Assembly (NCBI GenBank): GCA_938074335.1
Contig: CALJEL010000076.1
Location: 1-47,468 of the forward strand
Length of the DNA stretch: 47,468 bases
Origin: an uncultured bacterium
Lineage (GTDB): Bacteria > Nitrospirota > Thermodesulfovibrionia > Thermodesulfovibrionales > CALJEL01
Direction: 5' to 3'
The position numbers and the translations under genes were made by a program. Below are positions 35,170 to 44,381 of the stretch, piece by piece. The stretch's first letter is position 1. Each line of letters opens with the position of its first letter. The notes under the pieces were generated by a model, which was given only the letters and a program-made list of their open reading frames with translations, searched no databases and had not been told where the DNA came from.

Positions 35170-36873
35170 ATGAAAGGACTTTCTGTCAGAGTAAAGATAT
35201 TGCTTACCCTTATAGGCCTTTTGCTCCTTGCCACAACAGGTATCTTTATCTATCATGCCATTGAGATGGCTGAAGAACTTGAGAGGACATCCCTTGATAG
35301 ACACAAGCTCTTTGTAACCTCTCAGGCATCAAGGGCCTTTAACCTTCTTATTACCGAAGATATTAATGTCTTAAAAACCCTCACCGATGAGATAAAATCA
35401 ACAGAGGATATTCTATATGTAGTCTTTACTGATGCTGATGGAAAGGTCATAACCCATACCTTTGGAAGTGATGTCCCGCAGGAGCTTTTAGCAATAATAA
35501 GAGAAGGCAAACCAAAGGTAGAGGAATTCATTCTACAGGGTTTTGGAGAACATTATAATATAATCTCACCCGTAGGAGACTACGGCTTTCTGACTGCAGG
35601 CTTTAAGAAACCCTCAACCTTTGAACTCATAAAAAAGGAGATCGGGGACTTCCTCATCGTCTATGGTATAGCACTATCAATCGGAATAATCCTTTCATTC
35701 TTCATGTCATCAAGGATACTTAACCCTCTCAATGACCTAATGAAGGGTATAGAAAGATTTGGTAAGGGAGAGGCAGAAGAGATAAAGGTAAGGTCAATGG
35801 ATGAGTTTGGCGAAATAGCAAGGGTATTCAATGAAACACAGCAAAGGTTAAAGGGACTAATTCTGACCGAGGCAGAGAGGCAGAAGATGCAGGAAAATAT
35901 AGTAAACTTTCTCAATCTCCTGAGTGCTGCTTCAGAAGGAGACCTCAGTCAGAGGGCTGAGGTCACACCGGATATATTTGGCTCTCTTGGTGATGCCTTT
36001 AATCTAATGATTGAGGGTCTTACAGGACTTATAAATGATGTTAAGAACTCTGTTGAGGGAGTCTCTAAGGAGGCAACAAGGATACTAAATATACTTAAAG
36101 AAATGGAAAAGGGTGCAGAGACACAGATGGCTGAGGTGAAAAAGGCAACAGAGGCAACTGATGAGGCAGCCCATTCAGCCATGGCAATAAGTGAAAAAAC
36201 AGCAGAAGCTCAACAGATAGCAACTATGGCAATCCAGGCAACTGAGAGGGGTTCAAAGACCGTACTTGAGGCTATTGATGGAATACAGCTCATAAGGGTT
36301 ACCATACAGGCAATTAATAAGAGGATGAAATTCCTTTCTGAAAAACTCATGGAGATAGGAACGATCTCAGGCCTGATTACAGAGATAGCCAACAGGACAA
36401 ACCTCCTTGCAATCAATGCCTCTATAGAGGCATCAAGGGCAGGTGAACAGGGCAAAGGATTTATTGTCATAGCAGAGGAGATCAGGGGACTTGCTGAGAG
36501 GGCAGCAAAATCCACAAAACAGATAGGTGATATAATTGGAGCAATCCAGACAGAGTCAGGAGAGGTCACAAGACATCTTGAAGAGGCTACTGGATTTGTT
36601 GAGAAGGAGACAAAGATTGCACAGGAGACAGGAAAGGTCTTTACAGAGATTGATGATATAATCAAAAAAATCAGCACCATAATTTCAGAGATACATGAGT
36701 CCTCAGAAGGTCAGAAAGGTCTGAGCTCCAGGGTAGTCCTCTCCATGGAAGAGGTCCAGAGGATCTCACTCCAAATGCTCAAGCTTGTCCATGACTTCAG
36801 GGATGTGGCAAGGACACTTTCCGGGACATCGGAAAGACTGATGGGCTCTGTCCAGAAATTCAGGGTAGAGTAA
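35170..36873 (+). CDS. Methyl-accepting chemotaxis protein (PilJ-like)
   Basis: This 567-residue receptor has a first membrane helix (about residues 8-30), a periplasmic region of about 125 residues that may be a small Cache domain, a second helix (about 160-180), and a HAMP domain. A second HAMP-like unit ([35 protein letters not shown], about 248-285) is typical of PilJ-type receptors. The signalling domain has the hairpin tip [27 protein letters not shown]. It should feed the CheW/CheA pair encoded on the opposite strand, probably controlling type IV pili. No CheR or CheB is in the window. Confidence 0.9.
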   Translation: MKGLSVRVKILLTLIGLLLLATTGIFIYHAIEMAEELERTSLDRHKLFVTSQASRAFNLLITEDINVLKTLTDEIKSTEDILYVVFTDADGKVITHTFGSDVPQELLAIIREGKPKVEEFILQGFGEHYNIISPVGDYGFLTAGFKKPSTFELIKKEIGDFLIVYGIALSIGIILSFFMSSRILNPLNDLMKGIERFGKGEAEEIKVRSMDEFGEIARVFNETQQRLKGLILTEAERQKMQENIVNFLNLLSAASEGDLSQRAEVTPDIFGSLGDAFNLMIEGLTGLINDVKNSVEGVSKEATRILNILKEMEKGAETQMAEVKKATEATDEAAHSAMAISEKTAEAQQIATMAIQATERGSKTVLEAIDGIQLIRVTIQAINKRMKFLSEKLMEIGTISGLITEIANRTNLLAINASIEASRAGEQGKGFIVIAEEIRGLAERAAKSTKQIGDIIGAIQTESGEVTRHLEEATGFVEKETKIAQETGKVFTEIDDIIKKISTIISEIHESSEGQKGLSSRVVLSMEEVQRISLQMLKLVHDFRDVARTLSGTSERLMGSVQKFRVE

Positions 36874-36904
36874 GGCAGATTAGCAGGCTGAGGAGGTAAC
36901 AGAC

Positions 36905-37501
36905 ATGGAGAGAATCAATTATCCCCTTCTTACAGATATAGTAAAAAGGCATAAGGAAGAAATTGAAGAAATCCTGTCAAGGCATGACCTTGACATTGCC
37001 TTAAAGACAGCAAGGTTAAGACTCCTTGTAAGGCAGATTGCTGAAGAACTTTCAGGAAATACTGGATACGGATCAATTGATGAATTTTTTGAAGACTATG
37101 ACAGAGGCTCATCGCCACTTATAAAGCTTGAAGGAGAAGGTGTCAGGTATGGTGAGGTGATTATCCTTAAGGATTGCCCGATGGTGACTGTATTTGACCT
37201 CTTTAAAAATGGAAATGGCTTTCCTGAATACTGGAAAAAGATGCCCGAAGAATATATGACTCACTTCAAAAATGAGGCAATCCTTCATCCCCTGTGTATT
37301 ATTCATCAGAGGTTCAGGGATGAGCTTGCATCAAGGATTAAAAAGGGTAATTCCGTTGTTCACTCTATAGCAGTTGCCTGTAGATCTACAAGCTCAGGAA
37401 AGATTGTATATTCAGAATTTGGTCTTCAGATAGCAAACATGGAAAAAGAAGCCCTTGAGCTTATTATTAATGGCAGGGCCTGCGCCTTTGTGGTGAAATA
37501 A
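36905..37501 (+). CDS. Protein of unknown family in the chemosensory cluster (paralogue 1)
   Basis: I do not recognise the family. The 198-residue protein has no signal peptide or membrane helix. It is a paralogue of the next gene; conserved between them are CP (C91), the phrase FKNEAILHPLCIIHQRFRDEL with H128, C131 and H134, and a near-terminal AC (C193). The paired Cys and His residues suggest a bound metal, heme or iron-sulfur centre, or a redox role; this is inference. It follows the MCP gene by 31 bases with AGGAGG and overlaps the next gene by one base. Confidence 0.75.
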   Translation: MERINYPLLTDIVKRHKEEIEEILSRHDLDIALKTARLRLLVRQIAEELSGNTGYGSIDEFFEDYDRGSSPLIKLEGEGVRYGEVIILKDCPMVTVFDLFKNGNGFPEYWKKMPEEYMTHFKNEAILHPLCIIHQRFRDELASRIKKGNSVVHSIAVACRSTSSGKIVYSEFGLQIANMEKEALELIINGRACAFVVK

Positions 37502-38103
37502 TGAAACAATTCAATCTTCAGGGAACTGAGCTCACAGCACGCTTTAGCCCCCATATTGATGAGGTAAAAGACATAATCATTCGAAGGGGAGATATTACCC
37601 TTGCTGTCTCATCCCTGAGGAGATTTGCAAGAGGTTTTATAAGAAACTTCATTCAGGACCTCGTATCCACCATTGATATTGATGAACTTAATAATATAAC
37701 TGAATCAGAAGATATTAAAGACAATATTTTCTTAAAAAGGCTTGATGGAAGACTCCTGAGATATGAATCTTCCAGAGGGGAATTGTTGATAAGCACAGTC
37801 TGTCCTTTTGCAAATTTCTTTGCTACTATTACTGAAGAGACCTTTCTTAATGAATATATAAAGGCATTTAAAAATGAAGGCATCATACATCCCTTCTGTA
37901 TAGTACATCAGATAATTAGAGAAGAACTGCTGGCAAGGATAAGCAAAGGTCCCCTCTTCACACATCCTGTATTAATTGGAACACGGAATATGATTACAGG
38001 TGCCCTTGCTATTTCAAAAAATAACCTCTCACTTATCAATATATCAGAAGTGGACTTTAAAAAGATACTTAACGACTATGCCTGTGTTTTTTTAATACTT
38101 TAA
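37501..38103 (+). CDS. Protein of unknown family in the chemosensory cluster (paralogue 2)
   Basis: This 200-residue soluble protein is the tandem paralogue of the preceding one. It keeps CP (C101), FKNEGIIHPFCIVHQIIREEL with H130, C133 and H136, and the terminal AC (C195), while most other positions have diverged. The start overlaps the previous stop (TAATG), so translation is coupled and the two proteins may form a complex. Its end overlaps the end of convergent cheA by 4 bases. The function is unknown; a cytosolic ligand or redox sensor for the chemosensory array is one possibility. Confidence 0.75.
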   Translation: MKQFNLQGTELTARFSPHIDEVKDIIIRRGDITLAVSSLRRFARGFIRNFIQDLVSTIDIDELNNITESEDIKDNIFLKRLDGRLLRYESSRGELLISTVCPFANFFATITEETFLNEYIKAFKNEGIIHPFCIVHQIIREELLARISKGPLFTHPVLIGTRNMITGALAISKNNLSLINISEVDFKKILNDYACVFLIL

Positions 38104-40424
38104 GCCTGAACAGGCAGATATTTCCTCAAGACCTCAAGCATAGCCCTTTCTTCAAAGGGTTTAACAAGATAATCCCTAACCCCACTCTGAAGTGCCTTGA
38201 GTTTATGTTTTTCCGCACTCCTTGAGGTAAGGACAATAACAGGTATATCCTTCCATCTTTGTGAGGTCTTGAGTCTGTGAATCAGCTCATAACCATGCAT
38301 CACCGGCATCTCAAGGTCAGTTATAACAAGGTCAACAGGATTTTCTTCAAGTATATTAATAGCCTCTGCTCCATTGGTAGCACTCAGAACCCTGAACTTC
38401 CTTGCCTCAAGGAAGAGCGTGAGATATTTCCTCACACTCAATGAATCATCCACCACAAGAATAGATTTCCTTGTCTCTTTCTTTTCTTCTTTAAACCCGA
38501 ATTCAGCGGGTTTTACCTCAGTCTTAAATATACTCAAAGGATTAAGAACAAACCTCAATTTTCCATCTCCAGAGATTGTTGAACCTGAATAGATCGTAAG
38601 TCCTGAAAGAAATTTGTTCATCGGCTTTACGATGGTCTCTTCCTGACCCACTATATCATCCACCACAAGACCTGCCCTTCTATCAGTAAGATTACAGACA
38701 ATAAGAGGTCTCCTTGATCCCCTGACTCCACCATTATGACCATATCCTAAAACATCCGAGAGCCTTTTTATCTCTATCTCCGAACCCCTGTGAAGGAATC
38801 TGTCTGGTGAATCTGTCATATCAATCTCTGTTACCTCCTCAACAAAATTCATGGGTATAACAAACTCTGCACTCTCTATTCTTACCACTACAACATTTGT
38901 TATTGCGAGGGAGCTCGGAACCTTTATTGTAAAGGTAGTTCCCATCCCCACCTCAGAATCCACCTCTATAGAACCATTAATCTGGGCTATAAGATTCCTT
39001 ACCGCATCAAGTCCCATACCCCTTCCTGAACCCATGTCGGCTGAAGTGCTTGTGGTAAATCCTGGCATGAATATAAGGCTCAGGAGTTCCTGTTTTGATG
39101 GCTTGTGCTCAGGTTTCATAAGACCGAGTTTTACAGCCTCTTCAAATATCCTGTATGTGGTGATACCCCTTCCATTATCATGGACCTCTATAAAAACAAA
39201 AGGGCCTTCCCTTCTGGCATTTAGCATTATGACACCAGAGGATTTTTTACCCTTTTGTTTTCTTTCATCAGGCCTTTCAATACCATGAATAATCGCATTT
39301 CTCACAAGATGCATCAAGGGATCAAAAAGCCTCTCAAAGATAACCTTATCAATCTTTGTATCACCACCTGATATAAGAAGCTCCACTTCCTTTCCATATT
39401 GCTCTGCCATTTCCTTTACAGGTCTTGAGAATCTCTGGAAGAGCCTTCCTATCTCTATCATCCTCATCTCGGATATCTCTGTTCTCAAAAGCTTGATCAG
39501 GTTATCAATTGACTTAAGATCATCAGAAAAGGTATCAAAGAACTCTGAAAGACCTTTAAGTGCCTCGGCTATATCTGCTGTCATCTCCTGTAGTTTTCTT
39601 GAAAAAAGGTTCAGGTCATCGTATCTGTCAAATTCAAGCTCACCAAATTCTGCAAGGAGAGGATCCACATATTTGACGCTTCCAGGAAGTGAATAGGAAT
39701 AACGGTCTGAAAAAGAGCTGACCTCCTTGAGAAGTTTTGCACCAGAGTCTGTTATCTCATCAGCTATATCAATTGTTTTTTTGATTCTCTGCAGGAGGTA
39801 ATTTTTCTTTATTGTTATCTCACCTATAAGATTAAGGATATTTTCAATCTTAGCAATGTTTATCCTTATAAAATTTCCGGTAAAGAGTTCAATATCCTCT
39901 TTCCTTCTGCCAATGGTTATCCTCTTTTCCAGTACAGGTGAGGCAGGCTTTATCTCCTCAACAGACGGTTCAGCAACAACTGGCTGCGGAATTTCATCAA
40001 CCTGTTTTATCTCTTGTTCTTTTGAAGGTTTGCTGACCTGTGCCTTTAAGCCCTCTTCTATAAATCTTATAACCTCTTCATCCGCTCCAGGGGTCTCCTT
40101 CTCTCCTGAAGCTACCTTCCTTATCTGTTCCTTAATTGTATCAAGACCATAAAGGAGCAATTTCTTTATAGTGTTATCTGCCTTTCTCTGACCATCCTTT
40201 AATTCCTCAAGGATATCCTCCATCTTGTGGGCAATCCTGCTTATGGCATTGAGTTTAACAAGTGCAGCAGCTCCTTTAAGTGTATGGGCAGACCTGAAAA
40301 GAGACTCTATAGATGAGGCATCTGTAATCTCCTCAAGATTGGATATCCCTTCTTCAAGGTTATGGATGTGTTCCTCAGCTTCCTGAAGAAAGAATTCAAG
40401 GAGTCCTGAGGTATCGTAAGACAT
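38100..40424 (-). CDS. cheA: Chemotaxis histidine kinase CheA with C-terminal receiver
   Basis: This 774-residue hybrid has an Hpt domain (phospho-acceptor H47 in RSAHTLKGAA), an 80-residue linker, a dimerisation helix pair (about 185-300), the ATPase domain (HLVRNAIIHG, DNGRGI, GMGLDAVRN), a CheW-like domain, and a receiver with D703 (VITDLEMPVMHG). No CheY-binding P2 domain is apparent between Hpt and dimerisation regions. CheA-REC fusions are typical of pilus or gliding systems such as ChpA and FrzE. It overlaps cheW by one base. Confidence 0.93.
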   Translation of the reverse strand: MSYDTSGLLEFFLQEAEEHIHNLEEGISNLEEITDASSIESLFRSAHTLKGAAALVKLNAISRIAHKMEDILEELKDGQRKADNTIKKLLLYGLDTIKEQIRKVASGEKETPGADEEVIRFIEEGLKAQVSKPSKEQEIKQVDEIPQPVVAEPSVEEIKPASPVLEKRITIGRRKEDIELFTGNFIRINIAKIENILNLIGEITIKKNYLLQRIKKTIDIADEITDSGAKLLKEVSSFSDRYSYSLPGSVKYVDPLLAEFGELEFDRYDDLNLFSRKLQEMTADIAEALKGLSEFFDTFSDDLKSIDNLIKLLRTEISEMRMIEIGRLFQRFSRPVKEMAEQYGKEVELLISGGDTKIDKVIFERLFDPLMHLVRNAIIHGIERPDERKQKGKKSSGVIMLNARREGPFVFIEVHDNGRGITTYRIFEEAVKLGLMKPEHKPSKQELLSLIFMPGFTTSTSADMGSGRGMGLDAVRNLIAQINGSIEVDSEVGMGTTFTIKVPSSLAITNVVVVRIESAEFVIPMNFVEEVTEIDMTDSPDRFLHRGSEIEIKRLSDVLGYGHNGGVRGSRRPLIVCNLTDRRAGLVVDDIVGQEETIVKPMNKFLSGLTIYSGSTISGDGKLRFVLNPLSIFKTEVKPAEFGFKEEKKETRKSILVVDDSLSVRKYLTLFLEARKFRVLSATNGAEAINILEENPVDLVITDLEMPVMHGYELIHRLKTSQRWKDIPVIVLTSRSAEKHKLKALQSGVRDYLVKPFEERAMLEVLRKYLPVQA

Positions 40425-40834
40425 CAGATATCCTCCCTGATCATATAGGTCTCAAAAAATTTATTGATGTCAATAATATCTTCCTCAGGTATCTCCCTTG
40501 AGCCAGTAAAACCTGGTAGCCCCTCCGAAAGAAACCCTATTTCTTCTTTCATTGCCTCCACCACTATAAGCATGTTAGGTTCTTCAGCTGATGCGTCAGT
40601 ATTGTAAATCTTCGCAAGGTCAATAACAGGAACAACCGTTCCTCTTAATGGAATGGCACCCCTTATATAATCGGGTGCAAGAGGAAGAGGAAAGACCTCT
40701 TTAATCTCTACAACCTCTTTGAGGTTATCCAGCGGGAGATAATAGCTACGACCTCCCCTTCTGAAAAAACAATAGGAGGGCCTTTCAACTTCCTGTTCAG
40801 GAGAATCTTCTATCTTTCTTGCCTCATCCACCAA
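40424..40834 (-). CDS. cheW: CheW-like adaptor protein
   Basis: CheW links receptors to CheA. This 136-residue protein is a single CheW domain with EVFPLPLAPDYIRGAIPLRGTVVPVIDL. The N-terminal 20 residues are acidic and non-conserved. The start overlaps the end of the CheY gene by 11 bases; the exact start is uncertain (a GTG/ATG pair lies nearby). It is translated just before cheA (TGATG overlap). Confidence 0.88.
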   Translation of the reverse strand: MVDEARKIEDSPEQEVERPSYCFFRRGGRSYYLPLDNLKEVVEIKEVFPLPLAPDYIRGAIPLRGTVVPVIDLAKIYNTDASAEEPNMLIVVEAMKEEIGFLSEGLPGFTGSREIPEEDIIDINKFFETYMIREDI

Positions 40835-41189
40835 GATATCTTTTCACTGTAAGGAGAAGTTCAAGTGGTTCACAGGGCTTTGTAAGATACTCATCAGCAC
40901 CCTGCTTTGTACCCCAGAGTTTGTCACTGGGCTGATCCTTTGAAGTAAGAAGTATCACAGGGATATTCTTCAGTTTTTCATCGCGCTTTATGTCTCTACA
41001 GAGCTGAAAACCATTCTTCTTCGGCATAACAACATCAAGAACAATAAGGTCAAAGGGTTCAGACCTTACCAGTCTTTCTGCCTCCTCTCCATCTGTTGCA
41101 ATAACAAGTTCATGACCTGTCTGTGATAGGACAGATTTTATAAACTGTATATCCGTAGGACTGTCCTCCGCAATAAGAATCCTTGACAT
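40824..41189 (-). CDS. CheY-like response regulator
   Basis: This is a 121-residue single receiver domain with acidic pair E8-D9, phospho-acceptor D52 in LDVVMPKKNG, T in LLTSKD, and the KPCEP lysine motif. Within the cluster it is the likely output of CheA, comparable to PilG/PilH. A GGAGG site precedes the ATG. Confidence 0.9.
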   Translation of the reverse strand: MSRILIAEDSPTDIQFIKSVLSQTGHELVIATDGEEAERLVRSEPFDLIVLDVVMPKKNGFQLCRDIKRDEKLKNIPVILLTSKDQPSDKLWGTKQGADEYLTKPCEPLELLLTVKRYLGG

Positions 41190-41199
41190 CTATACCTCC

Positions 41200-42465
41200 T
41201 TATTTTGTCTTTTTCTTAAGGATTCCTGCCCTTGTGAGCGTATATATAATTCGTTTCACCTCATTTTCCTCCATACCGCTCATTTTAATTATATCACTAA
41301 GCGTTCTTTTTCCGTCAATAAGAGAAAAGATCCTTAACTCATTATCATCAAGATTTATATCCTCCATAGCAACATCTGTCATCAATCTTATAAAGACCAT
41401 GTCAGGGTCCTGGAACATCCTGGCAGCATACTTTCTCTCATCTACCCTCCTTGCTCCCTCAAGGATAAGATGAGAAGCTGGTATCCTCACCTTCACATCA
41501 GCAAGATGCCCCGGTATCTGCATCTTTTCAAAAAAGAAATTTCCGCTATCAAGTTCCATAGAAGAATAAACAGCCTCCCTTGTGCGATCCTCCAGTATCT
41601 TCATTATCTCATCCTCTGTGAGTATCTTCTCATCCACAAAGGCCCTGAGTATAGGAATCCCTGATTTCTTTGCAGTCCTGTATGCCCTGTAAAAGGCCTC
41701 TCTTGATACATTCATCTTTTTTTCTATAATCTCACCTGAAAGAAGGCTCTTGCCCTGCTTGCTCGTTGAGCCATAGTAGATATTCCCCTTATCAAAGTAT
41801 ATTTCTGCTGTCATGAGAGGTGAATAGAGAGATAGCTTTCCAGTAGCCTTTGTGGTGTCAAGGAGCTGTAAAAGGTCTGAAAGGCTGAAGTCACTGATAT
41901 CTCCGCTGAGGATTATACTTGAGGTCTTTACAACACCTGAATGTTTGAGGATATCAGAAAGTGTCCTCTGTATTAGTACAGGTAATTCTTTGTAAAGATA
42001 CCTGCTTAAAAGTCTGTCTATTGTCTCTTCAACAGCACTTTCTGTAAGCACCTCTGCCTCTTCAATCACCTCTGCAACACCTGCAAGCTCTTCCTGAGGG
42101 CTCAATATAGAATTTACCTTCTCAACGAGTTCTTCTGGTTGAAAGGGCTTTATAAAATAATCAACCACACCAAATTCTTCTGTAAACTTCTCACCAACAG
42201 CCTCTCCCTTGGCTGTAATGAGTATAATCGGCACATCTTTAAGTGATGGATTTTTTCTGGCAAGTTTACAGAACTGGTAGCCATTCATCTTTGGCATCAC
42301 AAAATCTACAAGTATAAGGGATGGTGAGACCTTCTGGGCAATATCAAGGCCTTTCTCTCCATCCTCAGCAGTGTAGACATTATAGCCATTCTCCTTAAGT
42401 ACAACCTCTGCAAGTTTTCTTACAGTTGCACTGTCATCAATAACAACTACATTGCCTCTTGGCAT
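41200..42465 (-). CDS. Response regulator with PATAN (DUF4388) domain
   Basis: The 421-residue protein has a receiver (about residues 1-122, phospho-acceptor D54 in LVDFVMPKMNG), a linker, and a PATAN/DUF4388 domain (about 185-325, with GDISDFSLSDLLQLLDTTK and TAEIYFDKGNIYYGS). A winged-helix-like C-terminus (about 345-421, LSDIIKMSGMEENEVKRIIYTLTRAGIL) follows. In cyanobacteria, PATAN-receiver proteins regulate type IV pilus motors in phototaxis, which suits this cluster. It sits between the heme-HAMP and CheY genes. Confidence 0.87.
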   Translation of the reverse strand: MPRGNVVVIDDSATVRKLAEVVLKENGYNVYTAEDGEKGLDIAQKVSPSLILVDFVMPKMNGYQFCKLARKNPSLKDVPIILITAKGEAVGEKFTEEFGVVDYFIKPFQPEELVEKVNSILSPQEELAGVAEVIEEAEVLTESAVEETIDRLLSRYLYKELPVLIQRTLSDILKHSGVVKTSSIILSGDISDFSLSDLLQLLDTTKATGKLSLYSPLMTAEIYFDKGNIYYGSTSKQGKSLLSGEIIEKKMNVSREAFYRAYRTAKKSGIPILRAFVDEKILTEDEIMKILEDRTREAVYSSMELDSGNFFFEKMQIPGHLADVKVRIPASHLILEGARRVDERKYAARMFQDPDMVFIRLMTDVAMEDINLDDNELRIFSLIDGKRTLSDIIKMSGMEENEVKRIIYTLTRAGILKKKTK

Positions 42466-42468
42466 GGT

Positions 42469-43350
42469 TTATTTCTTCCTCAGGATATCCATTGCCTTCA
42501 TAAGGCTGATCTTCATCCTTGTAAAGGCATCTGCAAGGGTCTTTATCTCATTACCTGCCTTCACTTCAAAGTCCTTTGCAAAATTACCCCTGCTTATCTC
42601 ATCAGCAGTCTGAACAAGCTCCTCAATAGGTTTTATAATGCTTGCCTTAATTAACCTGTCAATTACAAAGATAATAAACAGGAAGAATAAACTGTAAACA
42701 ATTGAAAATATCAGCAGTGCCCTTTTAGCATTCTGGATCGGAACATTTGCAGGGACATATACTGTATTTGCACCTATTATCTCTCCCACCTTCCAGTTGT
42801 ATCCAGATGTGGTGCCATATCTCTTTTTCTGTTCCTCTGTAACTGTCGCAGGATCTCCATGGCACCTGAGGCAATGGCTATCAACCACGATAGGTGTCAT
42901 GATAACATATGAGCTTCCCTGCTGCGTATCTATAAAACCACGCCATTGATCTGAGAACCTGCCGCTTCTGAACTCATTAATCTTTTCGGTCTCAAACCGA
43001 TTCGCCTTATTAACAGGGTTAAGCGGATTTATGCATGCGAATTTAAATGAATACTGCCTGTCGGATTCTGTAATTATATCTGATATCTCCCTGATAACAT
43101 AAAAACCTGATGTTAGTTCAACAGGTTCTTTATCTGAAAGTTCCTCAAGCACAGGTCTCATTGTTCCACCTACATATTCCTTTATGGCATCCATAGCCCT
43201 GAGCATCATCTGTGCCCTTTCAATACTCTCCCTTTCAGCATTCTTTAAAAGAACCTGATAACTTATAGCAATTATAAATGGAAGTGAAACAAAGTAGACT
43301 ATAACCATTATCAGTGTAAAACTCTTTCTTAATCTTAGATTCCTGAACAT
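42469..43350 (-). CDS. Heme-binding DUF3365-HAMP membrane protein without an output domain
   Basis: The 293-residue protein has a membrane helix (about residues 10-32), a periplasmic DUF3365/Tll0287-like domain with one c-type heme site (C160, C163, H164 in SHCLRCHGDP), a second helix (212-231) and a HAMP domain (232-285), and then stops at RKK. Such sensors normally continue into a kinase, MCP or cyclase domain; here there is none, so it must signal through partner proteins. The neighbours upstream and downstream both contain PATAN-type domains. A degraded copy of its HAMP end survives at 3985-4116. Confidence 0.87.
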   Translation of the reverse strand: MFRNLRLRKSFTLIMVIVYFVSLPFIIAISYQVLLKNAERESIERAQMMLRAMDAIKEYVGGTMRPVLEELSDKEPVELTSGFYVIREISDIITESDRQYSFKFACINPLNPVNKANRFETEKINEFRSGRFSDQWRGFIDTQQGSSYVIMTPIVVDSHCLRCHGDPATVTEEQKKRYGTTSGYNWKVGEIIGANTVYVPANVPIQNAKRALLIFSIVYSLFFLFIIFVIDRLIKASIIKPIEELVQTADEISRGNFAKDFEVKAGNEIKTLADAFTRMKISLMKAMDILRKK

Positions 43351-43362
43351 ATTCTCCTCTCC

Positions 43363-43884
43363 TTAGATTTTGTATTTTGAACTGAACCTTCCCTGTTCAG
43401 AAGCTGGTAATTCTTTAGTGAGGGAATCTACAAGCATTAGATAATCTCCTTGAGTCATGGGATTGCCTCTTGTATATGCAATCTTTGAGAACAGATCATC
43501 AATTATGAGTTTACCAATAGGACCTATGAGCTCAATAAACTCTGCCTCTAACCTCTGCACATCTTGAGGGGATACTGTAACACCGGTGCTTGCTTTTAAT
43601 GCCTCTGCTGAGAGTAAACCAAGGGCCTCTATCAGTTTCTCTGTGCAACCCCCCTCAACTCTATGGGGTGCTGTTACACCTTTAAGGAAAAAATATTCAA
43701 CAGGAACTGCGTTCTTCAATCTTGAAAAACACTCCTCATTCTTTAAAGTTCCAAGGGTTACATATACAACCTCACCCCTGTCTATGTAAACCTTCAGGAG
43801 ATGGGGCTCATCCTTGAGTTTAACTGATAAAACACCACTGTCTGCCTTTGTAACATGGAGTTTTATTATCTCTGCAAGCCCCAT
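43363..43884 (-). CDS. Small PATAN-like protein
   Basis: This 173-residue soluble protein has a PATAN/DUF4388-like start (residues 10-60, GVLSVKLKDEPHLLKVYIDRGEVVYVTLG, cf. the REC-PATAN protein) and a helical second half (about 105-165, RLEAEFIELIGPIGKLIIDDLFSKI). It is 12 bases upstream of the heme-HAMP gene. A pseudogene copy followed by a HAMP remnant at 3985-4486 shows that this pair once existed twice. It may be the cytoplasmic receiver of the heme sensor signal; this is inference. Confidence 0.75.
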   Translation of the reverse strand: MGLAEIIKLHVTKADSGVLSVKLKDEPHLLKVYIDRGEVVYVTLGTLKNEECFSRLKNAVPVEYFFLKGVTAPHRVEGGCTEKLIEALGLLSAEALKASTGVTVSPQDVQRLEAEFIELIGPIGKLIIDDLFSKIAYTRGNPMTQGDYLMLVDSLTKELPASEQGRFSSKYKI

Positions 43885-43886
43885 CC

Positions 43887-44195
43887 TCAGCAGCCCCTGA
43901 GACTCCTTATGTAAGTTCCAATCTTCTTACCATTTTTTATGATATACCGAACAGAGATCTTTTCTCCTATCTCAATCTTAAGTCTTTCAATTCTTGAAAA
44001 CACAGCATCATCCTCAAAAAATATGGTTGTCTCTACGCCCTGTTTATCCTGAATAACTATGGTTTTTTTTGCCTTATCCAAACTCACCAGTTTGCCTTTG
44101 ATAAGCTCGGTATCCTCTGAGCTGGCCACCGTGGTGATGGTAAAAACAAAGGCTATCAGAATAATTAAAATCGATGCCAAGTTAACTTTTTTCAT
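43887..44195 (-). CDS. Small exported protein of unknown function
   Basis: This 102-residue protein has a signal peptide (about residues 1-25, ending TTVASS) and a beta-rich mature part (KGKLVSLDKAKKTIVIQDKQ, then FFEDDAVFSRI, then KIEIGEKISVRYI), suggesting a small barrel like those of periplasmic OB-fold proteins. It ends in a single Cys, not a lipobox. It is the first gene of the chemosensory operon, two bases upstream of the PATAN-like gene, and has an AGGGAGG site. The function is unknown; it may assist the periplasmic heme domain. Confidence 0.72.
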   Translation of the reverse strand: MKKVNLASILIILIAFVFTITTVASSEDTELIKGKLVSLDKAKKTIVIQDKQGVETTIFFEDDAVFSRIERLKIEIGEKISVRYIIKNGKKIGTYIRSLRGC

Positions 44196-44243
44196 AGCCC
44201 ATCCTCCCTTTCTTCTTTAAGCCCTTAAGCAAAGGCTAAATTC

Positions 44244-44252
44244 ATTATACCA
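44244..44252 (-). promoter_or_regulatory. Extended -10 promoter of the chemosensory operon
   Basis: On the minus strand TGG-TATAAT is a perfect extended -10 element (TATAAT at 44249-44244), about 50 bases upstream of the exported-protein start. The same TGGTATAAT form is seen in front of the mltD-like gene. Confidence 0.55.
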
Positions 44253-44381
44253 CAAAATATTTAACCAGAGATTTGCTAATGCTTTTTTATAATATTAAAC
44301 CCCTCAACCGCGGGCTTAAGAAGTGCAGCGCAACCTTCGGGCGATAGGGTTTTCAAGTTATAATGCAATTACCTCAATCAA

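Noticed and set aside
36210-36680. Long frames antisense to the MCP and CheA genes.
   Set aside because: They mirror strong coding sequences with clear domains on the other strand; their composition is that of a codon-position shadow.
44300-44380. A possible structured RNA or riboswitch in the GC-richer segment before repeat E7.
   Set aside because: Only short GCGCAACC and TTCGGGC pairings are visible; I could not match it to a known riboswitch core.
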